A stretch of DNA of 64,000 bases from Yersinia kristensenii (GTDB lineage: Bacteria > Pseudomonadota > Gammaproteobacteria > Enterobacterales > Enterobacteriaceae). The notes below the pieces were generated by a model that was not told the origin of the DNA, searched no databases, and worked only from the letters and a program-made list of their open reading frames with translations. Every line of letters begins with the position of its first letter. The stretch's first letter is position 1. The translations under genes were made by a program, and so were the position numbers. Shown here piece by piece: positions 55,301-62,385 of the stretch. The DNA is taken from contig NZ_UHIY01000001.1 in assembly GCF_900460525.1 (NCBI RefSeq), forward strand, positions 2,046,001-2,110,000, in the 5' to 3' direction.

Positions 55301-55715
55301 CCCGTCGAAAGATGTTGCTCGCATGCAACTGACCGTTGACGAGCAGAGCCTGGATTACTTTAACCAGATGGAAAGTTGGCAGAGCTTCACCTGGCCGGGG
55401 AATACCTACTATCCGGGCGTTCAACTCAGTTGGCGCAGTGTCAGTAGCGGTATGCGGTTGTATGCCGATAATCAAGGAAACTGGGGCTTGATCCGCTTAC
55501 TTGATAAGGCACAGGTCACCCCGCTGGACAGCGGCCGCACACAACTGGTGTGGGTCACACAAGACGGCAATACACTGAAGTTTATCCTGCGTAGCGAGCT
55601 TGGCGACGGGCCGCTTGCGCTACTGAAACTTCAGGGATTTCGCCTGCCAGAGTCAATTTTTAATGTCGAACCCGGTGCCGAGAACCTGGAACAATTCGCC
55701 GCAGAAGATGAATAA
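52323..55715 (+). CDS. tssM: T6SS membrane complex protein TssM (IcmF)
   Basis: This 1130-residue inner-membrane protein has two N-terminal helices (about 11-30, 47-66), a cytoplasmic domain, a third helix (about 363-385) and a large periplasmic part ending in the beta-domain that meets TssJ (WPGNTYYPGVQLSW). At the place of the usual nucleotide-binding loop it has GESADIEK (137-144), with no Walker A Gly-Lys-Ser/Thr, so it probably does not bind NTP. The ATG at 52323 was chosen because the in-frame 52173 start overlaps the previous gene by 125 bp. Confidence 0.93.
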   Translation: MSKVKVKTLIGSVVTVAFFLTAIVGFLFYAFPEKVTLVTGFGPYDGLRIFAFCAVLVTTLILLGWIVEKVFDFAGKSGLYFHWGQNKDQIVSPVMQIITGEEDENELVFSAEQLAEYLHLRYGRFWKSKVRILLVQGESADIEKAAPGLTRDVWQEGDGIVLIHAGDAQSPPDDTFLSALKQVRPRRPLDGIVQVLNTGSLPSAAERDTFLRSRQKADKLLGWKAPTWLWLTDKEYGSQQERERTATGTLFGPDATAEEAISSLDELVPRLRSAGMAQILNDTRHDWLLRLSSRLQGELKARLTVLLNGLMQGAAAYRLRGVMLSPELAGGGTAPHVRLSSPAWQAVVEDSQNAVAKKITFDGLKALRLLLLALAALWAAGTLLSLSVNRAQIYQAQDTARIAADTQQSLPERLRNQLILQQTIARLQNREAKGAPWYTRFGLNQDHDTLTALWPLYARNNSQLMRDATAEHLKQQLNAFVQLPPASDARAQGTQQAYNQLKSYLMLVHPDKADAVWLSKNMMVSWPTREGVPDGVWQSLAPKLLGFYAQNLPMHPDWKIKPNTELISTVRQILLKQIGQRNAEAGLYQEMLKRISSNWPDLTLADMTGDTDASTLFSTDTVVPGMFTRQAWEDQVQDAIADVVKTRRDEIDWVLTDKTHQPDSEMSPEALKARLTERYFTDFGNAWLNMVNSIQWHAASSLSEAIAQLNLVADIRQSPLVALMNTLAWQGKTGQKGEALADSIVDSAKKLIGREKNSQQFVQQALGPRGPLDGVFGPLLGVMEGKDGTGSNGNLSFQSWLARVTQVRLKLQQVTSAPDPQAMSQMLAQTVFQGKAIDLTDTRDYGSLMAASLGQEWNGFGQALFVQPLDLAWRQVLAPAAGSLNARWQRTIVEQWNKAFVGRYPFKSTGSDASLPLLAQFLRSDSGRITTFLKTNLGGILHQEGNRWVVDPAASQGMTVNPAFLNAINQLAELSDIVFAQGDANVHFELMARPSKDVARMQLTVDEQSLDYFNQMESWQSFTWPGNTYYPGVQLSWRSVSSGMRLYADNQGNWGLIRLLDKAQVTPLDSGRTQLVWVTQDGNTLKFILRSELGDGPLALLKLQGFRLPESIFNVEPGAENLEQFAAEDE

Positions 55716-55870
55716 CCCTGATGATTCAGAGGATGGAGCGAGATTGATGAAAGCATGAGTTCACGGGAAGAATGATTAGTGTTCTGGGAGGTTTCAGTCA
55801 TTCATATTCCTAAGAACATATTTATAAATGCTAGGTATGAAAATAAGTTAATAATAAATTAAGGAGCGGT

Positions 55871-57055
55871 ATGAACAGGGTGCTAACAGTTAGTTTTCTA
55901 TCAATCTTTCTTACAACAAGTTTCTACGCTAATGCTGGCCAAGCGAATATTGAAGTATTGAGTGCGACAATAAAAGACCAGAAAATTGCCAATGCTCAGG
56001 TTGTCGTCCAGCGCAATGGCGAACAATCACTGACCACTGTGAGTGATTCAGCGGGAAAAGCGAGTTATAACGGCACTTATCCCGATACCAGCGATAACTT
56101 AGTTATTATAAAAAAGGATGGGTACTCAACGTTGGTAGCAAAATGCCCTTGTAACGGCATGAGCTATGCTCTGAGTCCGATAATGAAAGGGCTTGATAGC
56201 ATGCGAGTGGTATTGAGCTGGGGTCTTACGCCCTCTGACCTCGATTCGCATATGGTCTATTCTGATAACCACCTCTACTTCGAAAACAAAGAAGGGAGCA
56301 ACGGGAATCTGGATGTAGATGATACGGACAGCTTTGGTCCAGAGACCATTACATTAACTAAACGGGAAAATGGACAGGCTTATGTTTATGCGGTTCATGA
56401 TTACAGTGACCTGTCTGAACCAGAGACAACAAATCTATCCGGCAGCCAGGCAAAAGTATTTGTGTATGTTGGCGAGTCATTAGTCCGGACATATTATATT
56501 CCGACTGGTCAGAAAGGGAATTTATGGACGGTATTCAGGGTAAATGAAAACGGTGAAATTCAGGATATAAACAGTATTAAAGGTATTTCAATGAACCCAA
56601 GCAGTCTGAGTGGGTATCTGAATCCGCTTCTCAGTAATAATGCCGCATTTGATCAGCAGACCTGGGATGAGAGTCATATAAATAAATCAAAATCACTGAA
56701 TCTGAAAGGAGAGGCAGCTTATAAAGAGAAAAATTATGAGAATGCCATCTATTTCTTCACAGAAGCTATCAATAACTATTCTGACAATGGTAAGGCCTAT
56801 GGCAATCTTGGCCTGACATATCAAAAAGCTGGACGTACAGCAGAAGCCATCTGGGCAAACCGTAAAGCTATTGCGTTAGCGTCTGGTGCTGGTGCGCCAA
56901 CAATTCGCGCGGGTGCGAATTACAATATTGGTAGAGTCTATGAAGCAGCAAACCAATACTCTGATGCATTGACTTATTATAAAGCAGCTAAAAATGAAAA
57001 ACAGAACCCTGTTTATGATAATGCCATTATGAGAGTCAATAGTAAGATGAATTAA
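55871..57055 (+). CDS. Exported YfaP-like / TPR protein inside the T6SS locus
   Basis: The protein has 394 residues. A signal peptide (LSIFLTTSFYANA) is followed by a carboxypeptidase-regulatory-like beta-fold (VVVQRNGEQ...DSAGKASYNG, about 40-100), a YfaP/DUF2135-like domain (RVVLSWGLTPSDLDSHM, about 110-240) and C-terminal TPR repeats (about 275-394, YENAIYFFTEAINNY, GKAYGNLGLTYQKAGRTAEA). It should act in the periplasm. It sits between tssM and tssA, AT-rich compared with both. AAGGAG precedes the ATG. Role in secretion unknown; immunity, scaffold or envelope sensing are possible. Confidence 0.8.
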   Translation: MNRVLTVSFLSIFLTTSFYANAGQANIEVLSATIKDQKIANAQVVVQRNGEQSLTTVSDSAGKASYNGTYPDTSDNLVIIKKDGYSTLVAKCPCNGMSYALSPIMKGLDSMRVVLSWGLTPSDLDSHMVYSDNHLYFENKEGSNGNLDVDDTDSFGPETITLTKRENGQAYVYAVHDYSDLSEPETTNLSGSQAKVFVYVGESLVRTYYIPTGQKGNLWTVFRVNENGEIQDINSIKGISMNPSSLSGYLNPLLSNNAAFDQQTWDESHINKSKSLNLKGEAAYKEKNYENAIYFFTEAINNYSDNGKAYGNLGLTYQKAGRTAEAIWANRKAIALASGAGAPTIRAGANYNIGRVYEAANQYSDALTYYKAAKNEKQNPVYDNAIMRVNSKMN

Positions 57056-57274
57056 TATTTATATATTGAATTCAAGCATGCATGGGTTATTTACCTATGC
57101 ATGCAACAAGATTTTTATTATATTTATTATGTTAAATTAATGTCTATTTAATAATGACCCCATAGGAATAGACTTATGTGCTTCGTCAGGTCTCTGTCAC
57201 TGCTTTCAATTTATTTGTTAAAACCATTTACCCATTTAAACCATTTATCCGTTCAAACAGGGACAGCTAATTAA

Positions 57275-58882
57275 ATGTCATCACCTGACTCTCTTCTCTA
57301 TCTTTGTTCCGCTGATGAAATGGAGCAACAGAATGTTATATCCCGTGCATCCGTTGCCCGGTCTCTATGGGAAAACTGGTTACTGCCCATCAGTCCTGAA
57401 TCAGAGGCCGGTGAAGACCCGGCTTACAATGATGATTTCCAGTCGATGCGGGAAGAAATCAACAAGCTGTCAGGGATAGACCTAACATTGATGTGTCAAT
57501 TGGCAGAGAAACTCCTTTGCCAAACCACCAAAGATATCCGTGTGGTGACTTGGTACATTCAGGCTCGTTTGCATCGTGATGGCGAAAAAGGGCTGGCAGA
57601 AAGTTTGACTTTATTGGCTGCGATGATAGCCCGCTACGGTGCTCTGTGTCACCCGTTGCGCCCAGTTGCCCGTAAAGGGGCGCTGGAGTGGCTCAATAGC
57701 GCAAAAGTCCTCGACAGCCTTACACTTTGGCCCGAAGTGGCGCGTGAAGATGCCGAATTGACAGCGGGTGCCCTCAGCTTGCTACAGGCCGCGGTCAGTG
57801 ATTGGCCTGAAAATGAGCAGCCCTCCTTTGCGGGGTTGTGCTCCGCTCTTGAAAATCGTCTGGCGCGCTCCGGTGGCCTGAATGCGCTTATTCCGCAAAA
57901 TAGCAGTACCCAAGATGCAGCGCTCACGGCGGGGACTCGGAGTTCGCCGCAGTTGTCGGCGATCCAGTCAGGTCGTGACTTGCTGGATCAAGCAAAATTA
58001 CTTTCCCGCTGGCTCGGGGAACAACCGCAGGGTTGGCTGGCTTCCCACCGTATGATGAAAACGGTGCGCTGGGATACGGTCGACCAAATTCCTGCGCTAG
58101 ATGCCAGTGGACGGACCCGCCTGATGCCACCAAAGCCGGAGTACCGCGCCCAGCTTAAACGCTTGTACCGTCAGCAAAGTTGGGCAGAGTTGGTCGAGCA
58201 GGCCAGCCAGATGTACTGCGAAGGTGTTAACCATTTCTGGCTCGACGTGCAATGGTACCTTTGGCAGGGGCTGACCCGTGCTGGTCAGCCTTGGGAGGCA
58301 TGGTCTGAATATATTCTCTCCGATCTGCGGTTGTTCCTAAAACGTTTACCGGGGCTGGAAACGCTGGCCTGGAATGATGGCACCCCGTTTGCTGATGAGG
58401 TTACGTTGGGTTGGATCACTGAGAAAGTGAACGAGAATACCCTGACTTTCCACGATACACCGGCAAACGTTGGCGGCAGTCAGGCGGATGACGTGCTTAC
58501 GTTGGAAACTGAGGCGATGGAAAAGGGCGACAGTGAGGGGCCGGAAGTGGCGATTGCCTGGCTTCAGACTCGCCCTGGGATGGATGCTCCTCGCCACCGC
58601 TGGTTATTGCGGTTGTTGATGGCAAGGGTCGCAGAACAATACGGACGTAACGAAATGGCGCTGCATTTACTGGGTGAGCTTTCTGCAACCGGCCCACACT
58701 TGACACTCAGTGACTGGGAACCGGCGTTGCTGTTTGAAGTACAAGCCCGCCGCCTAAAGTTACTGCGCATGAAAGCCAGCCGCAGTGAGTCGGATAAAAC
58801 CCGCCTGACACCAGAAATGGATGCGCTGCTGGCGGGCCTTATTGCCATCGATCCAGCCCGAGCCATGGTGCTCTGTGGTTAA
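57275..58882 (+). CDS. tssA: T6SS assembly protein TssA
   Basis: The 535-residue protein has an ImpA-type N-terminal domain (about 15-230, VARSLWENWLLPISPESEAGEDP), a linker, and a VasJ-like C-terminal helical domain (about 270-530). TssA primes and caps the growing sheath. The Shine-Dalgarno is weak (GGGACA). A 219-bp gap separates it from the upstream gene and includes imperfect AAACCATTTA repeats. Confidence 0.9.
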   Translation: MSSPDSLLYLCSADEMEQQNVISRASVARSLWENWLLPISPESEAGEDPAYNDDFQSMREEINKLSGIDLTLMCQLAEKLLCQTTKDIRVVTWYIQARLHRDGEKGLAESLTLLAAMIARYGALCHPLRPVARKGALEWLNSAKVLDSLTLWPEVAREDAELTAGALSLLQAAVSDWPENEQPSFAGLCSALENRLARSGGLNALIPQNSSTQDAALTAGTRSSPQLSAIQSGRDLLDQAKLLSRWLGEQPQGWLASHRMMKTVRWDTVDQIPALDASGRTRLMPPKPEYRAQLKRLYRQQSWAELVEQASQMYCEGVNHFWLDVQWYLWQGLTRAGQPWEAWSEYILSDLRLFLKRLPGLETLAWNDGTPFADEVTLGWITEKVNENTLTFHDTPANVGGSQADDVLTLETEAMEKGDSEGPEVAIAWLQTRPGMDAPRHRWLLRLLMARVAEQYGRNEMALHLLGELSATGPHLTLSDWEPALLFEVQARRLKLLRMKASRSESDKTRLTPEMDALLAGLIAIDPARAMVLCG

Positions 58883-58920
58883 CTTTATTTTTTCTCAGAT
58901 GATTTTCAGGAACCTCGTGC

Positions 58921-60690
58921 ATGGATGATTTAACGCTGCGCTACTATGAGGCCGAAATGCGCTATCTGCGCGAGGCCGGTAAAGAGTTTACCCGCGCCCA
59001 TCCAGATCGAGCAGCCATGCTCAACCTGGATAAACCGGGCGCTCGCGACCCATATGTTGAGCGCCTGTTCGAAGGTTTTGCTTTCCTGATGGGGCGGATG
59101 CGCGAAAAGCTAGATGACGACTTGCCGGAGTTGACCGAAGGGTTGGTCAGCTTGCTCTGGCCGCATTACATGCGCACCATTCCGTCTCTGGCGATTGTGG
59201 AGTTTTCGCCCGACTGGCGTAGCCTGCGTCAGGCAGAGTCGCTACCGCAGGGTTTCTCTGTTTTATCCCGTCCGGTAGGGCCGCATAAAACCAGTTGCCA
59301 ATATCGCACTACGCGGGACATTGCGCTGCAACCACTGCATCTCGCCGACGCCCGGTTGCAGACGGAAACTGACGGACGCTCAGCTATCCGGCTGCGCTTT
59401 GAGTGCACCGAAAAGGTGGATTGGGCGAAAGCTGGGATAGATAAGGTCGCCATCTACCTCAGTGCAGAAAGCCCGGTCAGTTCTGCTCTGCATCTGGCCT
59501 TAACCCGCCGAGTGCATGCCATGCACGCCCGCCACGCGGGCACGCGCGCAGAACGCCGGACATTTGATGGCTGGTGCAAACCGATGGGGTTTGACGATAA
59601 AGACCGGTTGTGGCCTAAAGCCGAATCCGCTTTCAGTGGGTATCAGTTATTGTTGGAATATTTTAGCTTCCGGCCGAAGTTTATGTTTGTGGAGCTACAC
59701 GGGCTGGATACTATCGGGCTGACTCAGGACAGTAGCTGGTTTGAAATCGACATCGTGCTCAACGAAGCCTGGTCGTCTGATCTGCCGTTTGAAACCGAGA
59801 ACTTCCGCCTGCATTGTGCGCCAGTGATCAACCTTTTCACTCTGGAAGCTGACCCGCTGACCCTCAATCCACTAGACAATGAATACCTGCTGCGGCCACT
59901 GCGTCTTCAGGACGGCCATACCGAAATCTACAGTGTGGACAATATCCATGGCGCGGTGAAAAACGGTAAACACGCGTATGTGCCTTTCACCAGTTTCCGC
60001 CATCGGGGTGGCATGATGCGGCACGATGCGCCGGAACGTTACTACCACACTCGCGTAAAACGGGGGGCCTCCGGCCTGTATGACACCTGGCTTATCCTCG
60101 GCGGACGTTCCTTTGAAGTGGATCAACTGGCAGAAAAACCAGAGTCGCTTTCCATGCGCATCACCGGCACTAATGGGCAACTCCCACGTAAAGCGCTAGC
60201 CAGCACCCTGCTAGACCGGGTAGTCAAAGCCGGGAAAGTGCCGGTGCGGGTACTCAACCTCTCGGCCCCGAGTCTGCCGTTATATCCCCCGGCGAATGAC
60301 CGTTTTCACTGGCGAGTCATGAGCCATTTAGGCTCAAATTTCCTCAGTATGATGGATAACCCAGAGGTGCTCAGGGGCACTTTGGCGCTATATGACTGGA
60401 CAGACGATGAAATGAACCGTCGCCGTCTGGAAGCGATTGTCGCGGTGAATCACACCCTTATCCGCCGTTTTGAGAAAGGTTTTATGCTCCGGGGTGTGGA
60501 TATCGAAGTCACATTGAATATGGATAACTTTGCCGGAGAGGGCGATGTGAATTTGTTCGGTGAGATGTTGCACCGCTTCTTTGCGCTTTATGCTGATATT
60601 CATCTTTTCAACCAGCTGACACTGGTGCTGCAACCCACAGGGAAACGACTGAGATGGCGCGAGACTCACAGCCAGCACGTACCGGGCTGA
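58921..60690 (+). CDS. tssF: T6SS baseplate protein TssF
   Basis: The 589-residue protein has the conserved start DDLTLRYYEAEMRYLREAG, EGFAFLMGRMREKLDDDLPE and LLWPHYMRTIPSL. TssF forms the baseplate wedge with TssE, TssG and TssK. AGGA precedes the ATG. It starts 38 bp after tssA, and its end overlaps tssG by 37 bp. Confidence 0.94.
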   Translation: MDDLTLRYYEAEMRYLREAGKEFTRAHPDRAAMLNLDKPGARDPYVERLFEGFAFLMGRMREKLDDDLPELTEGLVSLLWPHYMRTIPSLAIVEFSPDWRSLRQAESLPQGFSVLSRPVGPHKTSCQYRTTRDIALQPLHLADARLQTETDGRSAIRLRFECTEKVDWAKAGIDKVAIYLSAESPVSSALHLALTRRVHAMHARHAGTRAERRTFDGWCKPMGFDDKDRLWPKAESAFSGYQLLLEYFSFRPKFMFVELHGLDTIGLTQDSSWFEIDIVLNEAWSSDLPFETENFRLHCAPVINLFTLEADPLTLNPLDNEYLLRPLRLQDGHTEIYSVDNIHGAVKNGKHAYVPFTSFRHRGGMMRHDAPERYYHTRVKRGASGLYDTWLILGGRSFEVDQLAEKPESLSMRITGTNGQLPRKALASTLLDRVVKAGKVPVRVLNLSAPSLPLYPPANDRFHWRVMSHLGSNFLSMMDNPEVLRGTLALYDWTDDEMNRRRLEAIVAVNHTLIRRFEKGFMLRGVDIEVTLNMDNFAGEGDVNLFGEMLHRFFALYADIHLFNQLTLVLQPTGKRLRWRETHSQHVPG

Positions 60691-61736
60691 CACAGGCATT
60701 AAGCAAGGATATCTGGCGAGTTAACTTTTACCGTTTTTGCCAGTTGTTGGAGCAAGCCGCGCCGAATTCGCCCTTACTGGGGGCAACTTGTCACCCGGAA
60801 AATGATCCGGTGCGTTTTCGTCCGTGGCCAGGAATGGGGTTCCCAGTCAGCGAACTGAAAAAAGTTGAGACTGACGAAGATAACCCTGATTTACCGCCTA
60901 CCGTGCGTACCACCTTTCTTGGGATGTACGGTGTCGATTCTCCTTTGCCCGGCACCTATCTGGATGATATTACCCAGCGGCGGGAGGGGCATGAAGCCCT
61001 AACGGCATTTTTGGACATTTTTAGCCACCGTATCACCACCCAATATTACCGTATCTGGCGAAAATACGCCTATCCGGCGACATTCGAAGCCGGTGGTACT
61101 GATGCAACATCACAGTGCTTGCTGGGGCTGGTGGGGCTAGGTATCCCCGGTACGGCTGAGCAAATCGCCACGCCGGTCTCTCGTTTTCTGGCGCTATTGG
61201 GCACCATGCGCTTACCCACGCGTAATGCCGAAGGGATCCGCGCATTGGTCAATTTGTTAGCTCCAGACTCCGAGGCCACGGTAATCCAGCATGATCCAGT
61301 GAAAATCCAAATCACGAATCGTAATGGTTTGGGGCGCGAAAATCGGGTCACACTCTCGCAACGGGCGACACTGGGAAAAACAGCAAAAGAGGCAAATAGC
61401 CGGGTATTGGTGACACTGTCTACCTGTAACCCGACAGAGGCGGATGGCTGGCTCCCTGGCGGGTCGCTGCATACCGACTTGTTAGCTCTGATGCGGGTCT
61501 ATCTGGGGTATCGCAGTGATGTGCGATTGCGCCTCACCGTGCCAGTGCAACTGCTGCCAGAACCCCGGCTAGGAAAAAGCCGCCGCATTCAACTGGGACG
61601 TACTGGCCTGCTTGGCCTGAAAAACGGAAAACTCAGTGATAACCGGCAATTTTTGACAGTTAGTCTCGGCTGTTATGAAGGGCTGGCATGTACGTTTTTA
61701 TCTCCGGCAAAAGACGGTCACTACCGTTTTGAATAA
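60654..61736 (+). CDS. tssG: T6SS baseplate protein TssG
   Basis: This 360-residue baseplate protein has the N-terminal FYRFCQLLEQ, FLGMYGVDSPLPGTYLDDI, FLDIFSHRITTQYYRIWRKY and the C-terminal GRTGLLG. It works with TssF. It starts inside the 3' end of tssF in another frame, so translation is probably coupled. Confidence 0.94.
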   Translation: MARDSQPARTGLTQALSKDIWRVNFYRFCQLLEQAAPNSPLLGATCHPENDPVRFRPWPGMGFPVSELKKVETDEDNPDLPPTVRTTFLGMYGVDSPLPGTYLDDITQRREGHEALTAFLDIFSHRITTQYYRIWRKYAYPATFEAGGTDATSQCLLGLVGLGIPGTAEQIATPVSRFLALLGTMRLPTRNAEGIRALVNLLAPDSEATVIQHDPVKIQITNRNGLGRENRVTLSQRATLGKTAKEANSRVLVTLSTCNPTEADGWLPGGSLHTDLLALMRVYLGYRSDVRLRLTVPVQLLPEPRLGKSRRIQLGRTGLLGLKNGKLSDNRQFLTVSLGCYEGLACTFLSPAKDGHYRFE

Positions 61737-61756
61737 CGTCAATTTTCATTAGTTAA

Positions 61757-61838
61757 TATACCCAAAATAATTCGAGTTGCTGGACGGCGGCAAGTGAGCG
61801 CAGCCAACGCACATACGGCTTGAAGTATGACGGGTATA
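61757..61838. repeat. ERIC-type intergenic element, internally deleted
   Basis: The 82-bp element starts TATACCCAAAATAATTCGAG and ends AGTATGACGGGTATA, the terminal parts of ERIC elements (about 127 bp when complete). The left GGCGGCAAGTGAG joins directly to CGCAGCCAACGCAC; the central stretch of the usual element is missing. It lies between tssG and tssJ. Confidence 0.75.
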
Positions 61839-61856
61839 AATAAAAGGAATTTCTGA

Positions 61857-62381
61857 ATGGCAACACTAACCGGCTGGCGGGTGCTGGTACTTACCCTTTG
61901 TGGCCTGCTTGTAGGCTGCGGTCTAACCCAGACCGTCAAGGATGGCACGGTCAATATGACAAAGTCGATCTTCTACAAACAGATAAAAACGCTGCATCTG
62001 GACTTCTCCCCACGCGCGGCTATCAATGCTGACGGTGAGCAGACGCCATTGGCGACTATGGTGTGGGTCTATCAGTTGAAAGACCGCAAAAATGTGGACT
62101 CAGCAGACTACCAAACTCTGCTGCGTAAAGCGGATACGGTACTTAAAGATGATATTTTAGCCTCTAAATCCGTGTTGGTGATGCCGAAAGGCAACGTCAC
62201 GCTGGATATGCCAATGGATGAAAACACACAGTTTGTGGCGGTGGTGGGGCTGTTTAATCGCCCGGATATGAAAGATAACACCTGGCGTCTGGTGCTGAGC
62301 CGTGACGATCTTGATCCAGACAAGCCGCGTACCATTGAACTGGGTAATAGCGGGTTCATTCTGGTGCCAGTAAAGGAATAA
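61857..62381 (+). CDS. tssJ: T6SS outer-membrane lipoprotein TssJ
   Basis: This 174-residue lipoprotein has the lipobox LLVGC (Cys21) and TssJ beta-sandwich text (PLATMVWVYQLKD, FVAVVGLFNRPD). It anchors the membrane complex in the outer membrane and binds the TssM periplasmic domain. AAAAGGAA precedes the ATG by 7-8 bp. An ERIC element separates it from tssG. Confidence 0.93.
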   Translation: MATLTGWRVLVLTLCGLLVGCGLTQTVKDGTVNMTKSIFYKQIKTLHLDFSPRAAINADGEQTPLATMVWVYQLKDRKNVDSADYQTLLRKADTVLKDDILASKSVLVMPKGNVTLDMPMDENTQFVAVVGLFNRPDMKDNTWRLVLSRDDLDPDKPRTIELGNSGFILVPVKE

Positions 62382-62385
62382 CATC

